Below, piece after piece: positions 37,163-46,807 of a stretch of DNA of 64,000 nt; within the stretch, counting starts at the first letter, position 1, and the number at the start of each line of letters is the position of its first letter. Position numbers and translations under genes: made by a program. The notes below the pieces were generated by a model. The model ran no database searches. It was not told the DNA's origin and saw nothing but the letters and a program-made list of their open reading frames with translations. The DNA comes from a virus: positions 41,600-105,599 of the IMG/VR virus record IMGVR_UViG_3300031787_010495. One strand, written 5' to 3'.

Positions 37163-37566
37163 TGAATCTAACGAACACACTAAAAGGTTTACTCACGGAG
37201 ATTGCTTCCATACAAACAGTTCAAGATGCTGTCAATGGGAGAAAAGTTTGTGTGATATACTACGATGGTGACGAGCCAGGTGGTAGAGGACTTCGTGAAA
37301 TAGAGCCCGTGGCTTTAGGTAAAAGTAAGGCAGGTAATTTAGTCATGAGAGGTTGGGATAGAGAAGGAGCATCTCACACAGGATATAAGGGTGAACAACC
37401 TTTACCTGGATGGAGATTATTTAGACTTGATAAAATCCTATCTATGAAACCAACAGGTGAAGTTTACAATACTCCGAAACCAAATTATAATTTTAACGGA
37501 GATAAGAGTATGGTATCAGTAATTACGATTGCTAAGTTTGATAATACTCAACCTCAAACAACATAA
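37162..37566 (+). CDS. WYL-like domain protein
   Basis: In the 134-residue product residues 25-115 resemble a WYL ligand-binding module: RKVCVIYYDGDEPGGRG, REIEPVALGKSKAGNLV, MRGWDRE, then GWRLFRLDKILSMKPTG. WYL domains sense nucleic acids or nucleotides in regulators and phage proteins. There is no DNA-binding helix-turn-helix. The N-terminus (LTNTLKGLLTEIAS) bears a faint likeness to the head-targeting-type peptides described elsewhere. Confidence 0.55.
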   Translation: MNLTNTLKGLLTEIASIQTVQDAVNGRKVCVIYYDGDEPGGRGLREIEPVALGKSKAGNLVMRGWDREGASHTGYKGEQPLPGWRLFRLDKILSMKPTGEVYNTPKPNYNFNGDKSMVSVITIAKFDNTQPQTT

Positions 37567-37570
37567 TTTT

Positions 37571-38176
37571 ATGAACGAGAACGATTTAATGAGTAGATTA
37601 GTGGCTTCAAAAGCCATAATGGACAGTCCAAAATTCAACCAATCTAGAAATAGTATTAGTGGTGGATTGCCACCAACATCTTTACAAGACTTCGATGTCC
37701 CACAAGCAAAATACAATATTCCACAGGAGTATTTACAAGAACAACAATCTGCACCTCTTCTGAGTCAAATCCCAAGAGAAAATACTAAACCTGTTGGAGT
37801 TCCTAGTGTCGATGCAATCAAGAACTCAAAATTACCTGACGAAATCAAAAGATTAATGATTGAACATCCGATTGCGCAAGCACAACAACAACAAGCAACT
37901 CTATCAAATGACTTAGTAGAAAAAGCTTCAAGATTAATGAAGAGAGAAGATAGTAACTACATTCCTGAATCTGCTAAGAACAAACAAACAACAAAAGTAT
38001 CCTCAGGTATTGACTACAACATGATTCAAAAAATGATTGAAGAGGCCGTAGAGAAAGCATTAGAAAAAAATGGACTTTTGGTTGAAAGTGCAGAAAAAAC
38101 TAATGAGATTTTCTCTTTCAAGGTTGGTAAACATATTTTCGAAGGAAAGGTTACAAAGATTAAAAAGTTATCCTAA
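37571..38176 (+). CDS. Protein of unknown function with C-terminal coiled coil
   Basis: The 201-residue product starts at the ATG at 37571; a frame extends 42 bases further upstream but overlaps the previous gene without need. The middle is Gln/Ser/Pro-rich and probably disordered; the last 70 residues contain NMIQKMIEEAVEKALEKNG followed by FSFKVGKHIFEGKVTKI, a helix plus a small beta unit. A scaffold or virion assembly role is possible from composition only. A terminator follows. Confidence 0.5.
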   Translation: MNENDLMSRLVASKAIMDSPKFNQSRNSISGGLPPTSLQDFDVPQAKYNIPQEYLQEQQSAPLLSQIPRENTKPVGVPSVDAIKNSKLPDEIKRLMIEHPIAQAQQQQATLSNDLVEKASRLMKREDSNYIPESAKNKQTTKVSSGIDYNMIQKMIEEAVEKALEKNGLLVESAEKTNEIFSFKVGKHIFEGKVTKIKKLS

Positions 38177-38199
38177 CATATTTCTTTATTCAACATAGA

Positions 38200-38231
38200 T
38201 TGTTATATTTCTCCAATATAACAATTTTTTT
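38200..38231 (+). terminator. Terminator before the glycosyltransferase run
   Basis: The perfect 10-base stem TTGTTATATT / AATATAACAA with loop TCTCC is followed by seven T, the last of which abuts the ATG of the next gene at 38232. It splits the late-type genes from the sugar genes. Confidence 0.75.
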
Positions 38232-39443
38232 ATGCCCAAAATTAACGTATTAGTTGTCCCATCAGATAGAACAGGTGTTGGCAAATTTAGGTCTGTAGAC
38301 CCTCACATTTTTCTACAAAATTTATATCCTGAAGAGTTTCATGTCGATATTATATATGAAGTTCCGTATAACGATGATTCTTTTTGGAAGAAATACCAAA
38401 TAGTTGCGTTCCATAGAAGTTTAGGTGCTGATTTCGAAAAAGCCTATGAATTGATTCCGAGATTGAAATCAATGGGAATTAAAACAATATGTGACATCGA
38501 TGACTATTGGATGCCAGGTAAGGAACACCCAATCCACGATGTAATAAGATTCAACAAAATAAATGAGAAAATTACAAACAATCTCAAAGTCGCCGAATTT
38601 GTTACAACAACTACCTCAATATTTGCAGACGAAATAAAAAAATTGAACAAAAACGTTTTCGTTTTTCCAAACGCAATTAACCCAACAGAATCACAATTTA
38701 AGGAACCAACACCTGAATCAGACAGATTACGAGTAGGTTGGCTTGGAGGTTCTTCTCATCTACACGACCTACAGTTGTTAGACCAATCATTCAGTAAGTT
38801 ATCTAAACTTTCAGACAAACTACAGTTTGTAATTTGTGGATTTGACACAAGAGGAACAATAACTGAAATCAACCAACAAACAGGAGAACATAAAAAAAGA
38901 AACATATTACCACACGAAACTGTTTGGGCTAATTACGAAAAAATATTCACACAAGATTTCTCTATTGTATCCGAAGAATATAAAAATTATCTTTTGAAAT
39001 ACTCTCAAGAATCTTACCCTGAAGAAAACAAAGAATCATATATCAGAGTCTGGACCAAACCAGTTCAGTCATATGCAAAAAACTATTCAAAGTTCGACAT
39101 ATCTTTAGCACCAATTAAAAATCATATGTTCAACAGAATGAAATCTCAACTTAAAGTAATTGAGGCTGGTTTTTACAAAAAAGCAATAATTGCTTCTAAC
39201 TTAGGTCCTTATACAATAGATTTAAAACACGCTTTAAAAAATGGAGAATTTACAGACGGTAATGCTCTTTTAGTTGAAGAAAATAGAAATCATTCAGATT
39301 GGGCTAAGTTTATAGAAAAATTAGAAAAAAATAGAAATTGGGTTACCGATTTAGGTGAAAGGTTGTATGAAACCGTGAAGGACAAATATGATTTGAACAT
39401 AGTCACCAAACATAGAGCAGAGTTTTATAAATCTATATTATGA
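38232..39443 (+). CDS. GT-B glycosyltransferase
   Basis: The 403-residue product has the two-domain GT-B layout of GT4-like enzymes: RTGVGKFRSVDPHIFLQ in the N-terminal domain, TICDIDDYWMPG as the acidic loop, RVGWLGGSSHLHDL at the start of the second domain and KVIEAGFYKKAIIASNLGPY as the donor-binding E-x7-E-like region. A terminator T-run abuts the ATG. It opens the long sugar gene run. Confidence 0.75.
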   Translation: MPKINVLVVPSDRTGVGKFRSVDPHIFLQNLYPEEFHVDIIYEVPYNDDSFWKKYQIVAFHRSLGADFEKAYELIPRLKSMGIKTICDIDDYWMPGKEHPIHDVIRFNKINEKITNNLKVAEFVTTTTSIFADEIKKLNKNVFVFPNAINPTESQFKEPTPESDRLRVGWLGGSSHLHDLQLLDQSFSKLSKLSDKLQFVICGFDTRGTITEINQQTGEHKKRNILPHETVWANYEKIFTQDFSIVSEEYKNYLLKYSQESYPEENKESYIRVWTKPVQSYAKNYSKFDISLAPIKNHMFNRMKSQLKVIEAGFYKKAIIASNLGPYTIDLKHALKNGEFTDGNALLVEENRNHSDWAKFIEKLEKNRNWVTDLGERLYETVKDKYDLNIVTKHRAEFYKSIL

Positions 39444-40141
39444 TAAACATTCCACTTAGTAAGATTCTTTTTTTAGATATCGAAACCGTTGGAGTCCAAC
39501 CCAATTGGGATTCCTTGGTAAAAAACCAACCAGCGTTGTCTTTCCAATTTGAAAACTATTTTGATTGGTTTCAAAAAAGATTCCCAGAAGATGCGGACAA
39601 ACCAATCGGTGATATGTTCGTCAATAGAGCGGCACTTGTCCCTGAGTTTGCAAGAATTGCATGTATAAGTGTTGCATTTGTGACCGAACAAGGTAACACA
39701 CGAATGCAATCTTTCAGTGACCCTGATGAGAAAAAGATATTATTTGAAGTTCAGAAACTTTTACAAAAAGTTGGGGAGTTAGGTTTTTTTCTTTGTGGAC
39801 ATAATGTAAAAGGTTTTGACATTCCAATGTTGGCTAAAAGAATGATTATAAACGGTTTTCAACCACCAAAGATATTACCAGGACACGATACGAAACCTTG
39901 GGAAATAAAGGCTTTTGACACTAAGGAATTTTGGCAATACGGTGGCTATGGCTCAATTGCATCCTTGGAACTTATGTGTGTATGTTTGGGTGTAGAATCT
40001 TCGAAGACCATGGAAATTACAGGTAATAAGGTTCATGACGCTTTTTGGGTAAAAAAAGATATTGAAGGTATTGTAAAATATTGTGAGAAAGATGTGTCTG
40101 TATTAATTGATGTAATTAAAAAAATTCAAAAACTTAAATAA
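39440..40141 (+). CDS. DnaQ-like 3'-5' exonuclease
   Basis: The 233-residue product has the DEDD exonuclease motifs: ILFLDIETVGV at residues 9-19, FLCGHNVKGFDIPML (H-N-x-x-x-FD) in the middle and YCEKDVSVL with the final Asp. It resembles the PolB-related exonuclease group and could act like T4 DexA in DNA degradation or repair. The ATG overlaps the stop of the glycosyltransferase (ATGA). Confidence 0.8.
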   Translation: MINIPLSKILFLDIETVGVQPNWDSLVKNQPALSFQFENYFDWFQKRFPEDADKPIGDMFVNRAALVPEFARIACISVAFVTEQGNTRMQSFSDPDEKKILFEVQKLLQKVGELGFFLCGHNVKGFDIPMLAKRMIINGFQPPKILPGHDTKPWEIKAFDTKEFWQYGGYGSIASLELMCVCLGVESSKTMEITGNKVHDAFWVKKDIEGIVKYCEKDVSVLIDVIKKIQKLK

Positions 40142-40142
40142 C

Positions 40143-40748
40143 ATGCAAAAAAAAGATGAAGAACTTCTGAAAGAAATCATGGAACAATTCCAAAGGATAA
40201 AGGATGAGGTAGGTATGGAACCTGATGAGAATTACCAACGTGAGTTGGAAGATTTATTTGGGATGTCCATGGAACAAATGAATGCCGACGCAACAATTGC
40301 ATTACAGACACAAACGGTTGAGATTGAACTAATTCATGAGGACGCAATCTTTCCATCATATAACTACCCAACTGATTCAGGATTTGATTTATATTCTGTT
40401 GATGAAATGACCTTAGAACCATTTGGAAGAGGTTTGGTTTCTACTGGTCTAAAGTTCAATTTCGAAGAGGGATATGAAATACAAATAAGAACCAAAAGTG
40501 GATTAGCAGTTAATCAAGGTTTAATGGTCTTAAACTCGCCAGGCACCGTAGACCAAGGATACACAGGGGAAATAAAAGTGCCTGTTTTTAATGCAAACCC
40601 AACCAAATTTACAATCTCAAAAAACATGAAAGTTGCTCAAGCAGTTCTTTGTCCTGTGAAAAACGGAAGATTTGTCAATTTAGTTCCTGTTGATGAGATT
40701 GGTCAAAAAGACAGGGGAGACAATGGTTTTGGAAGCACAGGAATTTAA
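40143..40748 (+). CDS. dut: dUTPase
   Basis: Residues 60-201 form a trimeric dUTPase with all motifs: PTDSGFDLYS (1), IRTKSGLA (2), SPGTVDQGYTGEI (3), a short motif 4 around NMKVAQAV, and RGDNGFGSTGI (5). The first 55 residues are an acidic helical extension (LLKEIMEQFQRI) not needed for catalysis. It hydrolyses dUTP to dUMP, keeping uracil out of phage DNA and supplying thymidylate synthesis. Confidence 0.9.
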   Translation: MQKKDEELLKEIMEQFQRIKDEVGMEPDENYQRELEDLFGMSMEQMNADATIALQTQTVEIELIHEDAIFPSYNYPTDSGFDLYSVDEMTLEPFGRGLVSTGLKFNFEEGYEIQIRTKSGLAVNQGLMVLNSPGTVDQGYTGEIKVPVFNANPTKFTISKNMKVAQAVLCPVKNGRFVNLVPVDEIGQKDRGDNGFGSTGI

Positions 40749-40758
40749 ATTTTTGATA

Positions 40759-40929
40759 ATGGGAAAATACTACGAAAATCTGGACACTTTGATTGAATTA
40801 ATCAAAAAACTAGAGAGGAAACATTTGCTCGCTGAGTTTATTTTGGATTGCATCCAAATATCCAAAATTGACCCCAACAAAACACCACACGAAATTATAA
40901 AAGAAGCAAAGAAAAAAAGATTAGGATAA
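40759..40929 (+). CDS. Small helical protein
   Basis: The 56-residue product from the ATG at 40759 (MGKYYENLDTLIELIKKLE, then LLAEFILDCIQISKIDP) is entirely helical. The frame could extend upstream inside the dUTPase gene but this is unlikely. Its TAA overlaps the ATG of the next gene by one base. Function unknown. Confidence 0.5.
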   Translation: MGKYYENLDTLIELIKKLERKHLLAEFILDCIQISKIDPNKTPHEIIKEAKKKRLG

Positions 40930-42557
40930 TGATAACAGTTGGTTATTCAAGCAGAGAACACAAGCCTGAATTTATAGAATATTTAAAAAAGTCATCAGGA
41001 TACAAAAAAATTAACGTTATTGAAAAAATAAATAACGGAGAAAAATCATTGGCTCAAGTTTATAACGAAATTCTGAAAGAATCAGAAACTGATATTATCG
41101 TATTTTGTCATGATGACATTTATTTCGATACAAACTCCTGGTATTCCAAAATCACTAAACATTTCGAAAAAACCGACTATGGTATTATCGGTATGGCAGG
41201 AACAACATCTATGCCCGCGAGTGGAAAATGGTGGGAGGATAGAAGAAAAATGATAGGAATTGTTAATCACGAAAGTGGAGGAAAAAAATGGGAATCAAAA
41301 TACTCGGAATCAATTGGTAGTTCGGTGACTCCTGTGATTGTCTTGGACGGTGTTTTCATTGCTGTCAGTAAAAGTCGAATTAAGAAAAACTTCAATGAAG
41401 AATTCGAAGGATTTCATTTCTATGATATCCCATTTTGTTTTGAAAACTTTATGGAAGGTGTTAAGATTGGAGTAATCACAAATATAAGAATAACTCACAA
41501 ATCAATCGGTGCCACCAATGACCAATGGGAAAAAAATAGACAGTTATTCGAAACCAAATACAGCCAAAACCTACCTGTCAAAATACCATATGATACTCAA
41601 AGAAAAATTAGAGTTTTATTGAGTTGTTTATTTTTTAAAACTTTTACCGGTTCTGAATTATACGTTTATGAATTAGCACAAAAATTACAAAAATTGGGTT
41701 GTGATGTTACAATCATGTCTCAAATAGGTGGAGTGTTAACCGATATGGCAAAAAGACAAGGTATCAAGGTTATAAGTTTCGAACAAGCGCCTGGTTTTAA
41801 ATTGGGTGACGGGAAATGGGGATTTACAACGGAAAAAGGATTTCAACCTTCTACACCAAATATGATGTATAGAGTTACAGAGGCGCCATTCGATATTATT
41901 CATATGCAACACAAACCTGTTGCGGAAAGGATGATTCAATTCTATCCTGAGGTTGAAAAAGTTTATTCGATACATTCTGAAGTCATTGAATTAGAAAATC
42001 CAATCAAACATGAATCTATAAAAAAATACATTGCAATCAGACCTGAAATAAAAAATTATATGATTGAAAATTTTCAGATTTCTGAAAATGAGATTGAAGT
42101 GATTTATAACCCTATAGATGAAAACAAATTTGTTACTAAGAATGTAAAAAAAGAAAACGCGATATTGTTTGTTGGGACTATAGATTATCTTAGAAGAGAA
42201 ACAATAATGGATTTGATTGACTACACAAAAGAAAATGAAAAGGAACTTTGGATTGTTGGAGAGGATAAATCGAATTATCTTCCACAAATTCTTTTGAATT
42301 CACACGTCAAGCATTTCCCACCAACTTGGAATGTTGAAAGTTTTATAAATAGATGTTCAGAGACAGCCGGAATACAATTGGGTAGAACAACAATAGAGGG
42401 TTGGTTATGCCAGAAACCAGGTTGGATATATAAGGTAGATTCGAATGGATTTATTATTTCTAAAGAACTTTATCAAGTTCCCGATGACGTTGAGAAATAC
42501 CACAGTAGTAAAGTAAGTGAAAAAATAAAAAATATATACAGAGAAGTTTTATCATGA
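40929..42557 (+). CDS. Bimodular glycosyltransferase (GT-A + GT-B)
   Basis: In the 542-residue product the first 210 residues form a GT2-like GT-A unit (SLAQVYNEILKESETDIIVF, with CHDDIYFD as the acidic motif). Residues about 225-542 form a GT4-like GT-B unit (LSCLFFKTFTGSELYVYELA, HSEVIEL, VIYNPIDENKF, AILFVGTIDYLRRE). Two catalytic units in one chain suggest sequential transfer of two sugars. It is coupled to genes on both sides. Confidence 0.75.
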   Translation: MITVGYSSREHKPEFIEYLKKSSGYKKINVIEKINNGEKSLAQVYNEILKESETDIIVFCHDDIYFDTNSWYSKITKHFEKTDYGIIGMAGTTSMPASGKWWEDRRKMIGIVNHESGGKKWESKYSESIGSSVTPVIVLDGVFIAVSKSRIKKNFNEEFEGFHFYDIPFCFENFMEGVKIGVITNIRITHKSIGATNDQWEKNRQLFETKYSQNLPVKIPYDTQRKIRVLLSCLFFKTFTGSELYVYELAQKLQKLGCDVTIMSQIGGVLTDMAKRQGIKVISFEQAPGFKLGDGKWGFTTEKGFQPSTPNMMYRVTEAPFDIIHMQHKPVAERMIQFYPEVEKVYSIHSEVIELENPIKHESIKKYIAIRPEIKNYMIENFQISENEIEVIYNPIDENKFVTKNVKKENAILFVGTIDYLRRETIMDLIDYTKENEKELWIVGEDKSNYLPQILLNSHVKHFPPTWNVESFINRCSETAGIQLGRTTIEGWLCQKPGWIYKVDSNGFIISKELYQVPDDVEKYHSSKVSEKIKNIYREVLS

Positions 42558-43264
42558 TTATTCTAACCACCACTTTTAACTGCGAACAATTCATTGAAAG
42601 GTGTTTGTTGAGTATAATGGGTCAAAAATTCAAAGATTTTATATGTTACATAACTGATGATTTATCTACGGATAAAACTAGAGAAATCATCAAAAGGACT
42701 ATATCTGACGACCCAAGGTTTATTCTTATTGAAAATCATATCAAGTTTTATCAACCAGGCAACTACGACCAAATAATAAGATGGAGAGGTATTGAAGGGG
42801 AAGAAATCTGTGTTGAGATTGATGGAGACGATTGGTTACCAAACTCACAAGTTCTGTCCAATATTGCAAAAGTCTATGAAGATAAAAATGTTTGGATGAC
42901 AAGTGGTTCGTTCAAGTATCATGACGGAAGACCAGGTTTTGCAAATCCACCTACGACAAATGTAGATGTAAGAAAACAAGTTTTCACCCTTTCTCACATG
43001 AGAACATGGAAATCTTGGCTTTGGAAAAAAATTGACGAAAAAGACTTGAGAGACGACAAAGGTAACTATTGGGATGTTGCTGGTGACCTATCTTTTATGT
43101 TTCCGATGTTTGAAATGTCAGGTATGGAACATTATAGATTTTTGACCGACATAAATTATATTTACAATGAATCTAACCCACTCAATGACCATAAAGTCAA
43201 TATGAACAAGGTTATTGAAACGGTCAATAAAATCAGAAACAAAACCCCCTACACAAAACTATGA
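42554..43264 (+). CDS. Glycosyltransferase family 2
   Basis: The 236-residue product starts IILTTTFNCEQFIERCLLS, typical of GT2, followed by YITDDLSTDKTREI and the metal-binding CVEIDGDDWLP. The C-terminal part (MRTWKSWLWKKID) is Trp-rich. Overlaps of 4 bases on both sides show that it is part of the coupled run. Confidence 0.8.
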   Translation: MIILTTTFNCEQFIERCLLSIMGQKFKDFICYITDDLSTDKTREIIKRTISDDPRFILIENHIKFYQPGNYDQIIRWRGIEGEEICVEIDGDDWLPNSQVLSNIAKVYEDKNVWMTSGSFKYHDGRPGFANPPTTNVDVRKQVFTLSHMRTWKSWLWKKIDEKDLRDDKGNYWDVAGDLSFMFPMFEMSGMEHYRFLTDINYIYNESNPLNDHKVNMNKVIETVNKIRNKTPYTKL

Positions 43265-43908
43265 GTTTTGATTCAAGTATAGAAAACATTATTTTGGAAA
43301 TTAACCAAACAAAAAAAATAGACAACATCCTCCACATCGGAGCGTGTTTAGGTGAAGAAGTAACTTTTTACAACAGACTCAATCCAAAAAAAGTTTACTG
43401 GTTCGAACCAAACCCAAAACTATTGAGCCAATTAGAAAAAAACCTTGCAGGATATAATTTTGAAAACTCATTATTTCCCTATGCGGTAAGCAATAAGAAA
43501 GGAGTTGCTAGTTTCAACATAATTGAAAACACATCGAAAACAAACCCAGGATGTTCATCCCTTCAGGATTTGAAAATCCACTTGGAACTTTATCAAGATA
43601 TACAGAAAGTTGATACTTGCCAAGTTAATACAATCAACATAGATGAATTCATTTCTGAAAATAATTTAGAGTCTAATTTCGATTTAGTCAGTCTTGATAC
43701 ACAAGGACATGATTTTGAAATACTTAATTCGAGTGAATTAATTTTTAATGCGAATATAATAGTAATTGAGACGGCTAAAGTAGAATTATACGAAGGTCAG
43801 AAAATTGACACAGAAATAGATTCATTAATGGAGTCCAAGGGATTTCATAAAAAATACTATCACCAATTTCATAGTGTTTGGGGTGATACTCTATATGTAA
43901 AAAATTAA
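43261..43908 (+). CDS. FkbM-family methyltransferase
   Basis: The 215-residue product has a class I methyltransferase fold: ILHIGACLGEEVTFYNRL is the SAM-binding loop, VYWFEPNPKLLSQLEKN the second strand with acidic residue, and FDLVSLDTQGHDFEIL the typical FkbM motif (LDxQGxExxxL). FkbM enzymes often O-methylate sugar hydroxyls. It sits between a GT2 and a fucosyltransferase, so a glycan is the likely substrate. Confidence 0.75.
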   Translation: MSFDSSIENIILEINQTKKIDNILHIGACLGEEVTFYNRLNPKKVYWFEPNPKLLSQLEKNLAGYNFENSLFPYAVSNKKGVASFNIIENTSKTNPGCSSLQDLKIHLELYQDIQKVDTCQVNTINIDEFISENNLESNFDLVSLDTQGHDFEILNSSELIFNANIIVIETAKVELYEGQKIDTEIDSLMESKGFHKKYYHQFHSVWGDTLYVKN

Positions 43909-43912
43909 AGTG

Positions 43913-44740
43913 ATGTCGAATTTAATATCAGCACACCTTATGGGTGGATTAGGAAATCAATTGTTTGAGGCTGCACACGCTTTAGCTCAAGGCTGGAAAC
44001 ACAACAGAGAGGTAAAATTCTTTCCTGATTCTTGGACACCAGGTCAAGGGAGAAATGCTAAAAATTACATCGATAACGTATTCAGAAACTTGGAATTTTC
44101 AGATAAGATTGAAGGTTTTACACACGTATATGAAGGACCTTTCGAGTATTCTGAAGTGAATCCACTGGAAACCAATACCTCATTCTATGGATACTATCAA
44201 AGTTCCAAAAATTGGTTTGGATACGATGAAAAAATAAGAGATATTTTTCAACCTAACCCTGAATTGGTCGAAGAAATGAAATTAAAATATCCTCAATTAT
44301 CCCAACCAAATACTTTATCTCTCCACGTCAGAAGAAGTGAATATCTTCAATTCCCTGAGATTCACCCAACAATTAGTTTAGAGTATATTCAAGAAGCTCT
44401 AAAAGTAATTGGGGAATACTCAACAGTATTTGTTTTCAGTGATGACCACGATTTTGTTAAACAAAATTTAAATTTTCCAAGTGTAGTTTATGTAAATGAG
44501 TCTGAGGATTGGAGAGAATTATACTTAATGGGACTCTGTCAAAATCACATAATATCAAACTCCACTTTTTCATGGTGGGGTGTATTTTTGAACAAAAACT
44601 TAAATAAAAAAATTGTCGCCCCATCTCGTTGGTTCGGTCCTAAAGGTCCTAATGCAAAGGATATCTACGAATCTTACTGGCACACTATAAATTGTGATTG
44701 GGTTGAGGGTGGAAGATTAATTCCTCTAAAAAATGATTAA
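43913..44740 (+). CDS. Alpha-1,2-fucosyltransferase-like (GT11)
   Basis: The product of 275 residues from the ATG at 43913 (a GTG lies one codon upstream) carries GT11 motifs: LMGGLGNQLFEAAHALA at the N-terminus, LSLHVRRSEYL, VFVFSDDHDFV and HIISNSTFSWWG. These enzymes use GDP-L-fucose, or the very similar GDP-L-galactose, and make alpha-1,2 links. A GDP-mannose 3,5-epimerase gene in the same run could supply the latter. Confidence 0.85.
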   Translation: MSNLISAHLMGGLGNQLFEAAHALAQGWKHNREVKFFPDSWTPGQGRNAKNYIDNVFRNLEFSDKIEGFTHVYEGPFEYSEVNPLETNTSFYGYYQSSKNWFGYDEKIRDIFQPNPELVEEMKLKYPQLSQPNTLSLHVRRSEYLQFPEIHPTISLEYIQEALKVIGEYSTVFVFSDDHDFVKQNLNFPSVVYVNESEDWRELYLMGLCQNHIISNSTFSWWGVFLNKNLNKKIVAPSRWFGPKGPNAKDIYESYWHTINCDWVEGGRLIPLKND

Positions 44741-45365
44741 TACAAGTCCAAACAGCGAATCTTGTCAAATATCTGACGTAAAAAAAATTGTTACATCTCG
44801 AAACTTCAAATTGGATGGTGATGTAATTGAATTTGGAACTTTCACAGGTGGGAGCACCAAAGTCCTTTCAGGTCTTTTCCCCGATAAAACCATCTTCACA
44901 ATAGACCATTTTCAAGGGTTAGAAAAAACAAACAAAAACGTTCCTAAAGATAGTGATTGGATTGAGAGAGCATTTGCTTTGGACAATCCTTTGTATAAAC
45001 ATATTTCTAGTGTTCCAAAATCTATAGAAGAACTTAAAAATAGATTCAAAGGTCATAATAATATCGAAATGATTATATCGGATATCCATGACTTAACTGA
45101 ACCTTCGGATTATAATATCTCAAAAATTTCCATATGTAACCTTGATGTTGACATTTATGAACCAGCAGTTTCTTCATTAGAGTTTTTAACAAAATGCGAA
45201 TGGTCCGAGATATTCATCAGGTTTGACGATTGGCACGGAGGTGAATCCGAATACGACCAACATGAACGTTTAGCATTCGTAGAGTGGATTGAAAAATATA
45301 AATATGATTTCCAAATAACTCACGGTGGTTATATAGGTGGGGTCCACGTAAAAAGAGCAAGATGA
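44733..45365 (+). CDS. TylF/MycF-like methyltransferase, copy 1
   Basis: The 210-residue product has a class I methyltransferase core: GDVIEFGTFTGGSTKVL and KTIFTIDHFQGLEK, then ICNLDVDIYEPAVSSLEF and IRFDDWHGGESEYDQHERLA, an acidic metal-binding-type motif. TylF-like enzymes O-methylate sugars in a metal-dependent way. It is followed immediately by a close paralogue, with overlapping ends. Confidence 0.65.
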   Translation: MINTSPNSESCQISDVKKIVTSRNFKLDGDVIEFGTFTGGSTKVLSGLFPDKTIFTIDHFQGLEKTNKNVPKDSDWIERAFALDNPLYKHISSVPKSIEELKNRFKGHNNIEMIISDIHDLTEPSDYNISKISICNLDVDIYEPAVSSLEFLTKCEWSEIFIRFDDWHGGESEYDQHERLAFVEWIEKYKYDFQITHGGYIGGVHVKRAR

Positions 45366-45970
45366 ACAACTCAAACCTTTCATGTAAATTAGAAATTTTA
45401 AAAGAGATATCGAAAAAATATTCTCTAATTGGTGATGTTTTGGAGTTTGGAACTTGCACTTGTCAAAGTGCAATCCAACTTGCCACAATGTTTCCTGACA
45501 AAACAGTATTCACAATTGACCATTTTCAAGGACTTGGAAAAAGTTCCAAACCATTACCATCCTCAAGTGATTGGAGGGAAGGTTCTTTTGCGTTGGGTGC
45601 ATGGAACGCAAAAGGTTGCGAGTTTCCAAAAACAATAGATGAGGCCCTGCAAAAACTATCAAGTAAGCCAAATATAAAACCAATTATCTCAGATATTCAC
45701 AAATTAACACATCCATCAGATTACGGAATCGGAAAAATTTCTATATGTAATGTTGATGTAGACATATATGAACCAACGGTATCATCACTCGAATTTTTGT
45801 TAAAATGTGAATGGTCAGAGGTTTTCATAAGATTTGATGATTGGCATGGTGGGAATTCTGAATATGACCATCACGAAAGGCAGGCCTTCAACGAATGGAT
45901 AAATAAACATAATCTCCAATTTGAATTAACCCATAATGGGACTTATGGTGGAGCATATATTAAAAGATAA
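45362..45970 (+). CDS. TylF/MycF-like methyltransferase, copy 2
   Basis: The 202-residue product is a tandem paralogue of the preceding gene: GDVLEFGTCTCQSAIQLA, KTVFTIDHFQGLGK, ICNVDVDIYEPTVSSLEF and IRFDDWHGGNSEYDHHER all align. The SAM loop differs (TCTCQSA against TFTGGST), so the copies may differ in substrate. They overlap by 4 bases. Confidence 0.65.
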   Translation: MNNSNLSCKLEILKEISKKYSLIGDVLEFGTCTCQSAIQLATMFPDKTVFTIDHFQGLGKSSKPLPSSSDWREGSFALGAWNAKGCEFPKTIDEALQKLSSKPNIKPIISDIHKLTHPSDYGIGKISICNVDVDIYEPTVSSLEFLLKCEWSEVFIRFDDWHGGNSEYDHHERQAFNEWINKHNLQFELTHNGTYGGAYIKR

Positions 45971-45973
45971 AAA

Positions 45974-46807
45974 ATGGAAAAAAAATTAATCAGGAAAGTA
46001 TCAGATTGGTGGGGTGAATATGATTGTTCATCAAACCGCAACATGCCAAAGTATATACAATGGCTATCTAGAGAAACTGAAACACCACACGAAGTTAGTG
46101 TATATGTTGATAACTACATTAAAGATTGGGGATTCAATGACCCATCAAGAGAAAAAATTGGATGGTTACTCGAATCACCACAGATGAATGAGCACACAAT
46201 CAAATATCTCTTAGATAATATTGACAAAACAAGGGAACATTATAAGTGGATATTCACTTGTATGGATAGTCTTGTCGAAATGGGTGCACCATTTGTTTAC
46301 AATATATCAAATGCGGTTCCTTGGATTTGGGAAAGAAATAGAATGATACACCCAAAAACTAAACTTGTATCCATGATTGCATCCAATAAAGGATGGTTGA
46401 GGGGTCACCAAAACAGACTACAATGGGTTGAGAGATTGAAAGATAAAGTGGACCTATTCGGTTCAGGCAGACCCCACCAAATAAACGATAAAGAGGATGG
46501 ATTGAGAGATTATATGTTTTCAGTCTCAATTGAAAATGATAATTCTGACACATACTTCACAGAGAAACTTACAGATAATTTTGTTATGGGAACTGTCCCT
46601 GTATATTATGGTTCGAGGAAGGTCGTTGAGAAATACTTCGACCCAACAGGAGTAATATTCTTGGAGGATGACCCCGACTTGTCAAGTTTAACTGTAGAAA
46701 AATATCAGTCCATGATGCCCGCAATTGAAAGAAATTTCAAGAAAGCGTTGGAATTACCACTAGCAGAAGATTACATGTGGGAAAACTATCTTAAAAATTT
46801 ATTCTAA
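45974..46807 (+). CDS. Alpha-1,3-fucosyltransferase-like (GT10)
   Basis: The 277-residue product shows the GT10 core: KVDLFGSGRPHQINDK, LRDYMFSVSIENDNSD, TYFTEKLTDNFVMGTVPVYYG, where the conserved Lys and the FTEKL motif bind GDP-fucose. Such enzymes make Lewis-type alpha-1,3/1,4 links. Its TAA overlaps the ATG of the epimerase-like gene. Confidence 0.8.
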   Translation: MEKKLIRKVSDWWGEYDCSSNRNMPKYIQWLSRETETPHEVSVYVDNYIKDWGFNDPSREKIGWLLESPQMNEHTIKYLLDNIDKTREHYKWIFTCMDSLVEMGAPFVYNISNAVPWIWERNRMIHPKTKLVSMIASNKGWLRGHQNRLQWVERLKDKVDLFGSGRPHQINDKEDGLRDYMFSVSIENDNSDTYFTEKLTDNFVMGTVPVYYGSRKVVEKYFDPTGVIFLEDDPDLSSLTVEKYQSMMPAIERNFKKALELPLAEDYMWENYLKNLF

